A stretch of DNA of 64,000 bases from contig NC_088200.1 in the NCBI RefSeq assembly GCF_028769735.1, forward strand, positions 73,587,894-73,651,893, in the 5' to 3' direction. The DNA is from Zonotrichia leucophrys gambelii. Its lineage: Eukaryota; Chordata; Aves; Passeriformes; Passerellidae. The translations under genes were made by a program, and so were the position numbers. The notes below the pieces were generated by a model that searched no databases, was not told the DNA's origin, and saw only the letters and a list, made by a program, of their open reading frames with translations. Position 1 is the first letter of the stretch, and each line of letters starts with the position of its first letter. Below are positions 1-12,270 of the stretch, piece after piece.

Positions 1-290
1 GCACAGCACTCTCCCTTGGGTTTGTTGCATACACAAAAGACATTTCCATGTCCTTTTTGAAGTGCCATGCTTTTATACCACGTCAGGAGAGCAAAGGACT
101 TTTCACAAGTTTTTGTTGTGTTTTGTTTTGTTGTTTAATTTGGACAAACACGGAAGCTTTCCCTCAGATCCTTCAGAAGCTGCAGAAGTTAACATGCCAT
201 CTGGATGTCCCTGAAGTGTAGCAACAGAAACTGAGAGGCTGCTGTTATCAGCCTTCTGCACCACAAAGGCAAAACCCAGACTCTGGACTC
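1..290. other. Unique flanking sequence, no gene seen
   Basis: Ordinary single-copy-looking sequence with a short TTTTG-rich stretch near 110-135. No splice-supported open frame and no repeat family was recognised before the AAAAT array begins. Confidence 0.5.
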
Positions 291-840
291 CAAAAAAATA
301 AAATAAAATAAAATAAAATAAAATAAAATAAAATAAAATAAAATAAAATAAAATAATGAAGTGAAATAGAATATAAAAATAAAATAAAATAAAATAATGA
401 AGTGAAATGAAATTTAAAAAATAAAAAATAAAATAAAATAAAATAAAATAAAATAAAATAAAATAAAATAAAAATGAAGTGAAATGAAATAAAATGAAAT
501 AATGAAGTGAAATGTAATGAAAAAATAAAATAAAATAATAAAATAAAATAATAAAATAAAATAAAATAAAATAAAATAAAATAAAATAAAATAAAACAAT
601 GAAGTGACATGAAATCAAAAAGTAAAATACAATAAAATGAAATGAAATAAAAGAATGAAGTGAAATGAAATAAAAAAATAAAATAAAATAAAATAATGAA
701 GTGAAATGTAATATAAAATAAAATAAAATAAAATAATGAAGTGAAATTAAATTAAAAAATAAAATGTAATAAAATATAATAATGTAGTGAAATGAAATTA
801 AAAATAAAATAAAACAATAAAATATAATAAAATAAAATAT
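291..840. repeat. Compound (AAAAT)n microsatellite with recurring spacer
   Basis: About 550 bp built almost entirely of the pentamer AAAAT (TTTTA on the other strand), interrupted repeatedly by a short spacer of the form AATGAAGTGAAATG. The spacer recurs with its ATGAAGTGA core near 356, 397, 474, 502, 599, 655, 696, 736 and 782 (the last with one substitution), at intervals of roughly 28-97 bp. The array therefore has a higher-order layer above the pentamer. Long open frames on the minus strand here, rich in Phe, Tyr, Ile and Leu, are by-products of the repeat and not genes. Such arrays grow by slippage and unequal exchange, so length is likely to vary between individuals. Confidence 0.95.
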
Positions 841-3800
841 TTCTTCTCACTCTTAAGACATTCCAGTGTTAATCAAGGGCAGTCACACAGAGGTATTCTG
901 AGATACAAACCTGACCTGCTGGGTCAGAAGTTGTGAGTGGACAGCTAGTGCCAAAGACAATGGCAAGGGAAGGAATGGCTGTGTCAGCAGTGCCCAGAGC
1001 TGTGTCCAGGCTCATGAAATCTGTCTGTGCCTGTGCTGATCACACCACAGTGGATTCATGTGTCTGCTGCAGATTCACAACTGCATCGAGCTGTAGCAGC
1101 TGTGGATCCACACAGTCAGAAGGGCTGAGGAGGAGGAGGTGAGTGTGAGCCTGTTCCTCAGACATTCTGAGGGGGAAAATCATCTCCATGTTGGAAAATT
1201 AAAGCTGAAGACATCACTACCAGAGGCAGTAACGTGGCCTCCCTGAACAGGAGGCATTTTTAACCCACAGAACATCTCATCCTCAGATAGACATCTCAAG
1301 TAGGTCAGTGGCTTGTGCCCTAGAAAGATTTATTCCTTTCCACCGCCTATAAAAAGCAACCCAGATGATTAGCTCAGATTCAGATATCTAGAATTAAGTG
1401 AGCTAAGATTCTTTCATCATAAGAAGATACGATTATTTGCTTTGTTATTTAAACAAGGAATAAAAACCTTATGCTTGTGCAAAGAATGACTTTCTGCCTG
1501 GAAAACAGTTGTGGTGTTAGAATGCAGAAAGATGATTTCCTCAGGCACACAGAGACTGCAGATACCTCAACACAGCTGTAATTCATTGAGGGGCATCACA
1601 TTCGGAACAAAGCCTTCAGGCATAAGTAATGCTAAAAAGCAGCATTAGAACTTACTGCCCAAATTGCACCAAAAGCTGGCATTTTGGTCACATTGACTCT
1701 GTATGAATAAAGCACCTAGAGACAGAAAAATTGTCCCTTAGCAAGGGGTGTAACTTCAGACCTCTGGCTGCTGTAATTTGCTGCATTTCCACTGACTCCA
1801 GCAAGGCTCTGCTAAATTACCCGGCAATGGATCTGCCCATTCCTGCCAGACTGGGGTGCTCAGCTAATTATCACAACACCCACCTTGCTTCACATCGCAG
1901 GTGCAGCTGCCGTGGCCTGAGAGCCCATTCCTTCCACAGAAATTCAGCAACAGGCACGTCTGGCTGCTCAAATACTCCAGCTGCTCACTGGCAAATGCTC
2001 CCTCCTTTCTGTAATTATTTTATGCTTTAAAAAAACTTTTATTTGATTGGGTGTTTTGTTTGCAGTATTGTCTGATGAACAGCAGAGGATGCACAAAGAA
2101 TACATGGACAGAGGAGCAGGAGGTGTCAGGTACCCACAGGGCCCAAAGTTTCCAACACCTTGCACACCAGAGGCACAGGGAAATTCTGATTGCTGCTCCA
2201 GGTTCATGCTCTCCCCAGTGGGATGGGCAGAAACTAAACAGCAACACCTTCCCATGACTGAGTCCTTTGTATCATTTCATCAGTGCTAACTGTGCCCCTT
2301 GTCATCCCTGCAAACACCTGAATGCAGGAAAGTTTTCTCTTAACACAAAATCTCATGAAAAAAGCTGACACACCCTGGCTTTTCTTAATTTTTGTGGGTG
2401 TTTGAAGTAGGCAGGAAGCTTGTCCTATTAGTCACTCATTGGTTGTCATCTTTCAGATTACAGATTGAAACATTAAATTCAAGGGGTTTCACCAGAATTA
2501 AAAAAAAAAAAAAAAAGCATTAAAGCATTAACAGATGAAATATCAGCATGACTTTGTTCAGCTTCATGCTAGCAAGCTAACAAAGAAGCAGTCCAAAGTG
2601 ACAACTTGGTGAACCTGAAAACAAGGGAACACAAAAACTTACGGGTTAAACAACCAGGCAGGAAAAACCACTCATCTAATTGGAACCTTGGCCACTCCCA
2701 GGTATGTCTATGTTTAAGAGGGCAATTAATTGGTTTCCTGTGCTTGGCAGCAGTGAAGAGGCCAGCAAGGAGGTCCAAAAGCAAAGCAGTATCATGAATT
2801 ACCATGGGCAAAGCTGCAGCTTGTTGCTTATTCAAAATCTGATAATGATTAGCCTATGATTTCAGGTTTAGAAATTTATTTTTTTAAACTTTGGGTGTTA
2901 TTTCTACCTTAGCATATGGATGTGAAATCTGGAAATCCATCAGAAGTACAGGCAAGTGTCTAAACACCTTCAAAAGCAAATTGCTAGAAAAATACTTGAT
3001 ATTGAAAGGAATTAATTTATGGAAAATGCCGAGATGCCTCAGACAATCCGTCTTTAAAATTACCAAGTAAGAAAATAGAACTATCTGGAGTATGAGCTAA
3101 TAATTAAATCAGAGCATCTGCCATTGCAAGCGTGTCATGAAATGCTGTGAAAAGGCACATACAAAGGGGTTTAGCTGGCAAAATTGTCAGAACTTCACAG
3201 CACAGAGGCTTTGGAAATTGCATCCCTTTGCTGAAGTAACTGACTGAATGAACTTTTAAGACACAGCTTAGGAAGGATCCAGATTCAAATTGTGGAATAA
3301 ATAAAACCCCACAGAATATCCTGAACAGACCAAGTTTGTAAAGACTTACAACAGAGAGAGAAAAGTCTTAGAAATTTTTTTCTCACCAGGCTTACTGGCA
3401 AACTTGAGGGTGAGATATGTTCCCAGAAACACTGATCAGCTCACAAGTCAGTTGTGAATAGAGAAGCAGCAAAACCTGTTATTTGCAATGAATTTTTAAA
3501 ATTTATTTCTAAAGCCCACTTTTTTATAAATTATATTATCTGCCCATAAATTGAATAGTAGACATTGTTTTAAATGTTCTGGTTTTATTCTTTTTTTTAA
3601 AAGTCAGCAAAACTAAAATTTTTATATATAGTAGGGGTAAAAAAAAAAGCTTATTGTTCTGATCTGCAATGGCAATTAAAGTAAAAATCAATTACATTTC
3701 TTCTAAATGGATCACAGATGTTAATGTTTTTGTTTTGGAACAGATACTTCTATATCATTGGTTGTTCTGAAAATGCTAAATAATCTAACCTTTCCCTCCC

Positions 3801-4568
3801 TTCCTAATAAGGAGTGTGAACACTTCTTTTTTTTAATTAAATGTTGAAAATATTGAGATTTATATGGACAGACTTGGCAGCCTTTCCATGTTTACTTGGA
3901 CTGTGAGGTATATTTTTATGTATATAACTCTGTATGTAAACCAATTTATTCTATTTTTTTTTTTTACTAACTCTGTTTTATTAGGCATGGATCAGACACT
4001 GGTAATGTCAGAAAACCTATCGTCTTAGTACTTAAAGTTGTGTAAATTGGAAAAAGCCACTGAAATAGGCAGAGTCACAGAGATTTAAAGACTGCAAGAA
4101 GAGAGAAAGGTCCAGGGTGTTTGAAATATCTGAGGCACAGGAGTAAAATCACTCCTGCCAGTTCACAAACTCCAGATCAGCCTCGACACTTAGGCTGGAA
4201 TTGTATTTTTCCTCCTGCAGCTTTGTATTGGTTTTTCATTGGCAATATGTTTCACCCACATCATTTGTTCCTTCGCAAGTGCATTTTGTCACTGCTGGTT
4301 GTCAAGGGGCCTGAACTGCAAAATTCAGACCCAGATCCCAATTCAGCTCCTGCTCCACTCTGCCCTGAATGAGACTTCTGGCTTGGACCACCTTGTAATC
4401 GAGAGCAAACCACAGCGTGTGGGTTTGGACTCGGGTCCAGCCTCAGCTCCCACGGAGCCTGGAATTGTTCTGATTCCAGGGTTTGGTTCCAGACTTCTTG
4501 TAATTTGGGCAATTTAATATCTACTAACCTTTTATTTTTATTTTTGTGCGTGTGCGTGCGTGCCAGTC

Positions 4569-4570
<2 letters not shown>
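841..4570. other. Non-coding stretch without recognisable genes
   Basis: About 3.7 kb of mixed sequence with only short open frames, none with a recognisable domain or convincing splice sites. It contains an A17 tract near 2500-2516 and several T- or A-rich runs (for example near 3590-3650 and 3952-3965). No mobile element was recognised. Confidence 0.5.
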
Positions 4571-4572
<2 letters not shown>

Positions 4573-4605
<33 letters not shown>

Positions 4606-4715
4606 AAAAGGAAAAGAGCCAAACCCAAAACAAACCAAGAGGAATCTAACAAATTGCTGCGCATTTTTTTTTTCCCAATGTGGAGAAATGACAGATTAAA
4701 AAAAAAAAAAAAAAA
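4573..4715. repeat. Poly-A tracts (A31 and A18) flanking a T-run
   Basis: An uninterrupted run of 31 A at 4573-4603 follows a GT/GC-rich stretch (4545-4565). It is followed by an A/G-rich tail, a T10 run near 4665 and a second run of 18 A at 4698-4715. No recognisable retrocopy body or flanking target-site duplication was seen upstream, so these are described as simple A-tracts and not as the tail of a processed pseudogene. They produce poly-Lys and poly-Phe open frames that should be ignored. Confidence 0.9.
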
Positions 4716-4774
4716 GAAGTGTGTGGGAAACAGCTGCAAAGTAATGTTTAACCACACAGGACCAGACATAGGCA

Positions 4775-5100
4775 GCCAGCGCTGGAGCCACCTGGGACAA
4801 AGGAGCATCCCGAGGATGCTCGCAGCATCCCAGGGATGCGGGAGCACGCTCCAGGGAATGGGAAGGAGAGGAGAAGCAATTCCCTCTCCCTGCAGCCGCG
4901 GTCACGCCTGCCTGGCAAAGCAGGAGGAGGAGGAGGAGGACGGGAGCCGGTCACAATGGATTTCCTGCCCACAACCAGGGCTTTGTGCTCTTTGTGAGGT
5001 GCGCTGCTCCTCCTCCAGCGAGATGGTGGTGGCGAGGTGAACCAGAGAGAAGAGCTGCGAGGACAATTACAGCGTCAGGGAACGCGCCTGGTGGCTTAAA
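4775..5100. promoter_or_regulatory. CpG-rich stretch, candidate small CpG island
   Basis: By eye about 17 CpG dinucleotides fall within roughly 330 bp, including a CCGCGG site near 4896 and a cluster around 5005-5090. Neighbouring kilobases carry very few. The segment also has a GGA/GAG-rich run near 4921-4945 and the three hairpins listed separately. CpG clusters in birds often mark promoters or enhancers. No initiation motif, first exon or splice donor could be fixed, so direction and target are unknown. A CpG-rich old repeat is the main alternative. Confidence 0.35.
4803..4852. repeat. Three consecutive short hairpins
   Basis: Three perfect inverted repeats follow each other in 50 bp: GAGCATCC/GGATGCTC with a 3-nt spacer (4803-4821), GCATCCC/GGGATGC with a 1-nt spacer (4825-4839) and GGAGC/GCTCC with a 2-nt spacer (4841-4852). 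The first two share the GCATCC/GGATGC core, which suggests local duplication of one palindromic motif. They lie inside the CpG-rich stretch. No function can be assigned. Confidence 0.8.
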
Positions 5101-5280
5101 TAAATCAAGTGTTTCTCTGTGGAGAGGCTCGTAAAGAGGGGGTGAATTAATTAGAGATTACAGCCAACTATGAGGGATAAAAATTTGGTAATTGAGGGAG
5201 GTTTCGGTCCGAAGACAAAGAGATGTTGGGGCTTAACATCTACTGAAGACAAAGGTAAAACAATTAAACAAATTACAGCA
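5090..5280. promoter_or_regulatory. AT-rich block with homeodomain-like sites (candidate conserved element)
   Basis: Directly after the CpG-rich stretch the sequence becomes AT-rich and carries TTAATTAG near 5147-5155, a GGTAATTGAGG near 5188, ACAATTAAACAAATTAC near 5260-5276 and a TTTCGGTCCGAAG palindrome-like stretch near 5203-5215. This composition resembles vertebrate developmental enhancers. Conservation cannot be judged from one sequence, so this is only a candidate. Confidence 0.2.
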
Positions 5281-5282
5281 GG

Positions 5283-8200
5283 AAGAAAAAAAAAGAAAGA
5301 AAGGAAAAAAAAAAAAGGCAGGATGGTTAACTGCTAGGCAAACACACCAAACTGAGATTTAAAGATTTGCACTGAATTTTCCCCATAAATTCTGGAGTTT
5401 TTTCCCTTAGAATACAGGCTGCAGGTTAAGCAGGAATTAATTTTAGCAAGTTCAACCACATACACTGCAAAAAGAGTTGGAATAAAAGATCAAAACAGGC
5501 CCTCCTAGCTTTGTAAATAAGGAGTCCAATAATAAGTAGCTAAGCTCACATTCCAGGCTCCTGAGGACACATTGCAGGCAGGAACGTGACATGACTTTCC
5601 AAAGGCTGCATGACAAATCTGTGCCTGGACCTGAAGAGAGACCCCAGGATTCCCGACAGGAATGCTCTTTGTCCTTGCTGTGTTTCCATCCTGCCTTTTC
5701 TTTCTTTAAAGAGCTTATCCCCTTCCTGCCCCTCTCTCTTCCTCCGTTCCTCTGTGTTTGACACCATGTCCACTCCTGCCTGGTATCTCCTCTGTCCCTC
5801 CTCCCCCTTTTTCTCCCATTTTTCTGCAGAGCCTCTGGAGCTCTACATCTCCTGCAGAAGGACAGGGCTGGTGCACGCCCAAGCTCTTGGCCAGGCTTTT
5901 TGGGAGACACCCACAGCTGATAAAGACCAGGCAAAGGAGGTATGAGGGGAAAAGGAGGTTATTTCTGGTTTGAATGTCGCAGATTTTGGCTGCGTTGTGT
6001 CAAAGAGGGTGAGGGCTGCAGTCCCTCCTCACCAGCAGCCGACATCAGCCTTGAAACAGCAGCGTGGAGCTGACACTGCAGAAGAGGGACACAAGGAACT
6101 GTCCTGGCCACGAACAAGCCTGTAAAACCTCCTCAGTGATCCGCCTGAGCGCTCTCCATCAGCACATGAGGAGTCATCCCACCCCTGACACCACCCCGTC
6201 ATTCCACCGCAATCCCACCACAGGGAGTGACCCATCAAAGCACATGGAAATGAGGGTGACCCCACCAGCAGCTTCAGCATTGGCCCTCTTAATTTTCCCA
6301 GTTTCTTCTCACCATAACATGTGCATCTAAAACCTCAACCTTTAAACAGTCACTTTGCCTCTATTTCCAAACCCTCAGATCAGTTCTGTTCAAAAGAAGA
6401 ACATATTAATAGCAACCTCTATATTCCCTCCAGGATGCTCTCAAGTCTTACTTTGTTTTTAATCTTTGCGGAGCCCAAAAAACCAACCACATCAGGTGAT
6501 GTGAATACCAGGGGTTTTTTTCATTTCTTTATGGACGTGACTAGTTAGGAGTTCTGCAAAGATTAAAAACACCATTCGATAAAACTGTAGATTTGAAGAA
6601 GGTGCATCATGATATGATTAACAGGGGATTCAAAAGAGAAGATAAAAAGAATATTCCTGACATCCATAGAGTGGCAAAAATCTACAGAATAACTGCAGCA
6701 GCATTGACCTGCTCTTTAATAACAGCAAGAGATAAAACAACCTCATCAAAACTTGGAAGGCATCAGAAGCAGAAAGATTAGGCTGAGATTTTTGGATTTC
6801 CAGATTGCAAAGAAAAGGAGTCTATTTAGTTGGTCTGGAATAAGTAAAACTGTGAGAATGGAAAGCAGAACAATGTGTTTTGACCGTAGGCTGCAGGCTG
6901 ATGGCTGGGGGAAGAGAGGAATTGAGTTTCTCCTGTGTACTGGGGGAGCAAAAAAAGTGTCTACAGCACATGACATTTAAAACTGCAAGCAGAGTGCCAC
7001 AACTGGTGTGTCATCTACATCCTCTAACTTCAGTTTTCTCAGTTTGCATTAAGGATACATTCAAAACTCACTTCTTTAGAGTTTTGTTTTCATCTTGCTC
7101 TTCAAGTGTGTTTTTCCCTTCCAGCACACAGTAAAAAGTGTTATATAACAGAATATTCTACCCAGGGAAAATATTTTTTTGTTCTTGTTTGCAACTTTTC
7201 ACTCTTTTCTGAAAAGTTATCCTCTTTTTGGGGTAAACACAGTGAAATAGAAAATGACAGGCAGAAGAGATGTTTATTATTGCACCTTTTGAGTAAGTCA
7301 CAAGGCAGTGCCATGGTCTTGGCCCGCCACCACAGAGAGTATCTTGACCATTTGCTGTGACTCTTGGTAGGGTGACACATTATGAGACAATAAAGCTCAT
7401 CAGTGGGTGATGATTCTGTTCCATGGCAACTTCCTGTGTTTCAAATCATTATTCTTCTATGCTGTAACACAAAGAAAACACTTTCATAAAAGCCTGTAAA
7501 TGCCTGGTTTCGGGCATTTCTGTTACCTGGTGACTAGAATCCTTACCCAGAATTTTCCTTTTGGTTTTTTTTCCTCCATTCCAGGTCACTCAAAATGAAG
7601 TGTTTGTTTTCCTCATTATAGTCAAAGCATAATCCTCTTCTCCCCACAATTTCACTCTAATTTTTTGTCCTAAAAGCACAAGTGTTGTGAAAAACAGCAA
7701 GTAGTTGCTTCCACCAGACTCAACTTCAAAACAAGAACCAAAAAACCCAAATCTTGCTTTACTGCTGATATACGGTTTACTCTCATTGAAACAAGAACAA
7801 ACAAAGTTTTTAATAAGGATAATCCTATAAAGTTTGTACAGATGACTGCTGACCTAAAACTGCAAAAGAAAGAAGAATCAGGCCAAATCAACTGTGAGTT
7901 GTTGAGTAAATCCACCATGAGGGTGACACAGACTGAGCACTGAGTTGCAATTCTGAGTCCAGAGCGTGTTCTCTAAAATAGACTGGGGTCTTTGAGACCA
8001 CATTTGAGGGGGCTGGTGGTGGTGTTTCTGATTTTCCCATATGAGCAAGACATTCTTGGACACTCTGAGCATTGGTTACCACCACTCCTTGTTTTCATCT
8101 TTCCCTTGCGCATTCTGCACCTTAAAGGAGAAAGATTTTCAGTCAACACCAGCCTTGCTGGAGCACGTGGCTTCATCACCTCTGCAACACATTTAGCAAG

Positions 8201-9400
8201 GGGAATATTGCATGAGCAGCAGGGTAAATTTATTCGTTACAGGTGATGAGTGCTTCATTTTGGGTCAGACCCAATGAAGGAGGAGGCAGCCACCCTATTC
8301 TTCACAAAGTGCTTTCCCCTGTACTGCCCTGTCTTATCAACAAAACTCAAAGGCATGAAGGCTCAAAGATTCATCTCCACAGCCACACAGCACCACATTC
8401 GATTGTCCCAGACAGATTTTTGCTTTTCCAGCCCTCTGAGACTGCTGCAGTTGAATTACACAATGTCTCCTTCAGCAGCATCTGTGCAGCAGGAATCTTC
8501 AGCCCACAGAAAAGCTTGGGAGACAGACTGCTTCCTTACACGTGGTTGCTTTTGTCAGCACATAAATCAGCCCCTGAGAGGCCTCAGCAGAGCAGTCCTG
8601 GTCCAGGGGAGGGTGCCTTGGTTGGAGAGGAAGGGCAACTGTTCTAAGCCTGGCTGAGGAAAACAGAGCGCTGGGAAAAGTCCAGGAGCCAAGAACTTTA
8701 TAGTTTTGAAAATCTCAAGGTGCTTTTTATGATAGTGTGGCTTCCTCAACAGACAATTCCACAGGAAATTGCAGAACATTTTCAGGGTGTGTTATCCAAC
8801 TACAAAAGATGGGCATCGTGAGATGCAGAACATTGCAGACACAGCAGAAGGATCCCACAGGAGATTAGGGAGAAACTTGCAGTATCAGACAGTTCCTCAT
8901 GGGCAGACACATGAGATTTCAAAGGGACTTTTGCTACTGCTTCTACTGCAGCAAAATTACATTTTTGCCCGTCTTCAGGGGATTACAAATCTTTCTGATT
9001 ATCAGAAACATTCAAGGGTTCCTTACCATATCTTAGTCTTATTGGATCAAAACAATAAGAGGAGATTTTTGGCAGATGGCCGTGGAAGAAAGACCAATCG
9101 TAGCAGGAAAAAAAGATGCCTGGTGAAGCTCTGGAGGCCAAACTGCATGCACAGCACCCATGTGAAATTTCAGCTGCCCCCTTTCTGAAGAACAGCTGCT
9201 TCACTGAGCCTGCACAGCCCAGCAGGAGTCCCTGCTTTCCATCAGTCATCATGGAGCAAACTCTTGGCATAGAGCAGGGAGACTTCCTCTCCCAGACAGA
9301 GCCGAAACAGACTCTTGTCTTCACATCTTCCAACCATTTAGAGCTGCTTTAAAAAATGAAAAACAAACCCTCCTTGACTGCTGTTTCTCTATACTAATCA
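5283..9400. other. Non-coding stretch without recognisable genes
   Basis: An A/G-rich tract lies at 5286-5318. The remaining 4 kb contains only short open frames in conflicting frames on both strands (for example around 5450-5950 and 8240-8660). None shows a known domain, codon-usage contrast or splice-site support. No interspersed repeat was recognised. Confidence 0.45.
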
Positions 9401-9407
9401 AATCATC

Positions 9408-9701
9408 TCAGACTCCATCAAAGAAGCCAAAGATGCTTGAAGGGTCTTTGGCATGTTCAAAACTGATTTCAGCATTTTCCTTTTCAGCCTTTAGTTTCTC
9501 AGCAACTGCCTTAGCAGCACCTTCAAGTGGATCAGCCTCAACTGTTGTCAGCTTGCAGCATCCCAGTTTGCATGCCCTACTTAACTGCTTGAAATTCAGA
9601 GGTATTGAGCAACTGGGACTCTGGTGGAATTTGATGAGATCCATGGTTGCTTCCTCACCTCTGAAAAGCGAGGCCCACAGGACTTCTTCTGAAGATGCCA
9701 A
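9408..9701 (-). other. Unidentified 97-codon open frame
   Basis: A minus-strand frame encodes 97 residues. The C-terminal half is rich in Ala, Glu and Lys (a stretch near residues 60-80 could form an amphipathic helix) and ends in PSSIFGFFDGV before a TGA stop. It reads more protein-like than its surroundings. I do not recognise the family, there is no clear splice acceptor at its upstream edge and no signal peptide. It could be a fragment of an old retrocopy, a degraded exon, or chance. No function is assigned. Confidence 0.15.
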
Positions 9702-9704
9702 TTG

Positions 9705-11925
9705 CTATCCTCTGTCCTGCTTCCCATATTACTTCCAAACAAGCATCTATCACTCCCTGTGCTGGCAGGTTTGGCTTTTGAATGTTAAGTGTCCTGGTCG
9801 AAGACATAAATTTTAGTCCAACTTTATCTGTTTAAAGGGGACAGGGATTATATTACCTTGCAATTCCCTCTTAACTTTGTTCTATTTGATATCAAATATG
9901 AATTATTGACAGAATCACCCCAATCTGTCACATTTGATGAGACACACATATACCATGGAATACATTAAATGGAGAACACAATTTTAGAAGCACATGCAAG
10001 AGAAGCTGAGAGAGAATTAATTTCTAATTCAGTGCACGAAACAAACAACAACAACCAAGAACATTATGAAGCTTTGTGACCTAACAGTAGCACAGGAAAT
10101 GAAAGGTTTTAGTGAAGGCTAAAAGGGCAAACTACAGTCCCTTGTAAAAAAACAGCTGAAAAACAGACACGCACACACAAACACACACATAAAGTTTCAG
10201 CTAGCAAATTTGATTTAAGGACTAGATTCCAAGGTTTTTAGTTGTGTTGAATGGTACTGTCCCACCAATGAATGATCCCTTTGAACCACCAAGACTACTT
10301 GTGGAACAAGGTACCATTCAGCTCAAGAGTGAAGTGAAAGGAATCAGAATCCATCCAGAAGTTAAAAGAAAACAGGAAATTCCATATCTCACAGTAATCA
10401 ATGTGAAAAAAAGAGTCAGGACTCCCCAGTGCTTCCCACACTAAGATATTCCAGCCATCCCTACACACCAACCTCCACTATCCCACACAATTCTTAACAA
10501 AAATCTCCACTGGGGCATACTGGTATTTGCATATGGGTGTTTATTTAGTGAATTCAGCAGAAACCAGGGTCTCCTGTAGCAGGAACGTAATCCTGGATCC
10601 TTTGAGGAGGAGGTTGTGATCCACAGCAGAGCCAGCCAAATGTGTGCACAGGAGAGAATCCTGAAGTTTCATCTGAATCAACACCACTGCTGCTCCTTCT
10701 TCCCTGCTAACACTGAAAGTTTTTACAAGCACAGTGTGTTGTTCCCTGCTAACTCAGTTGCCTTGTTTGGAAATTCTGTCCCTCCTGAAGATAGCTTCTG
10801 GCTCTTTCTCTCCATTCCCAGACAGACTTTATTTGAATGAGGAGGAAAAATAACCAAAAAAAAAAGCACAGTAACCATCCCCGCCCTTCATTCGAATTTC
10901 TCAGTTCGCAAAGTTTCAAGTACACTTTATAGAAGGTGGTAACCTTTTAAAGCTAGATTTGCCCTCTCTTCCCATCCAGTCAAAAAGACCTGAAAAATCT
11001 TTACCTCAGGACTAACTAAATTTCACCCATTAATGAGATCTGTAAGGTACACACATAATCGACTGGTCATTTTGCCCTGTTTTCTGATCAGGATAATGAG
11101 CACATCTCCTTTCTATGGCTTTTCTCAACACTCTTCAAATGTGCAATATCACAAATAAAAGGGATATGAATTTCTGTTACTTGACTGGATAAGACTAATA
11201 AGCATGTGAGGTAAATGTGCAGTGGAAATTACATATCCAATAATAAATGAGGTCAAATAACAAAAGAAACACACTATCAGAAGTGTAAAGTATCTTTATT
11301 TATGTCAGAATTTTGACCATTATTGTGTTTGTGCATAGGTAAGTATAATTTCAGGCATACATTATGTTGAAACGAGTATTGATTGCCATTTATCTTCTGG
11401 TTGCAATGCTCTTCATTCAAAATTTTCCTCAGACCAAATTGCTTACCAAAAAAAATAATCTGTGGAAACACAAAAATTTGCTCGCCTATTCTTTCTGGAG
11501 ACACACTGACAGGAGTAACACACATCAAATCCATTAAAAGACTGGCTTATAAAATACGGATTCATTTATTCCAGGTCCTCAAAACACCTTCAAAAATTCC
11601 TGGCTGAGGTAAGGTTAAAGTTTAGAACTGGTGGGTATTTCAAGCTACAAGTTTTCATCTTCTTGTCCCAACCTCCAGCAAAGGAAAACAAACAGCAGCA
11701 AGGTGGCCTTGAGATGTTCTTAAAAAGGCAGAAGATCTGCTCCACGTAGAAGAGATCTATTTCAAGGTGAACCTTGGGAATAAGATGAGAAAGGGTCATT
11801 TATTCATAGCTCTTTCCAGAGGGTGCCATAAAAGAGGTCTTTAGAGTCAGCTTCAATCAGCTGTGAACAGTAGTTTCCTCCACAAAAAGCCTGGCTCCCA
11901 CATTTTCACACCACATTGTGCAACT
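9705..11925. other. Non-coding stretch without recognisable genes
   Basis: No gene or recognised mobile element. A degenerate CA-rich run lies at 10166-10190. A few short frames (for example 10244-10444 on the plus strand, 66 codons) have no recognised similarity and no splice support. Confidence 0.45.
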
Positions 11926-11929
11926 TGAA

Positions 11930-12150
11930 CTTATATTTAATTCATTTTTCCCTTCAGACTTCAGAGTATTTAGCCATCTGTGACATCATTACACCAGCTA
12001 CCAGATTCCCTTCGCTGCTACCAAGGCTGACAATTCAATAAAGTCTAATTGACGACCTTTTTAAAGGGGCCCAGATTAAGAGTAATTAGCACACAAATGA
12101 GTAACACTCAACATTCCGGTGATGTAGTGATTTGATCAAATTCAGCATAC
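11930..12150. promoter_or_regulatory. Candidate conserved regulatory block with TAAT-core sites
   Basis: The block contains ATCTGTGACATCATTAC near 11976-11992, TCTAATTGACGACC near 12044, AGAGTAATTAGCACAC near 12079 and TTTGATCAAATTCAGC near 12130. The mix of TAATTA/TAATTG cores, a TGACATCA-like site and a palindromic TTTGATCAAA is typical of deeply conserved vertebrate enhancers. Only comparison with other birds and mammals could show whether it is constrained. Confidence 0.2.
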
Positions 12151-12270
12151 CTTAGGGGAGATATCCTGAGCAGCAGTATGAGGAATGATCAGATTTATTG
12201 CAAGAAAGACACAAAACAGACATTTTTTATTTATATGCTCACAATTCGGTATTAACTGAAGATTAGTCTC

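Noticed and set aside
103..618. Long minus-strand frames rich in Phe, Tyr, Ile and Leu
   Set aside because: They are read-through of the AAAAT/TTTTA array, which lacks stop codons in that orientation. No protein is implied.
4546..5040. 164-codon plus-strand frame
   Set aside because: Its N-terminal part is poly-Lys and Arg encoded by the A31 and A18 tracts, and the rest is GC-rich sequence with no domain.
5452..5934. 160-codon minus-strand frame
   Set aside because: No domain, overlapped by frames on both strands, and no splice or promoter context.
8243..8657. Two overlapping frames of about 135 codons
   Set aside because: Two different frames are equally open over the same interval, which indicates chance and not coding selection.
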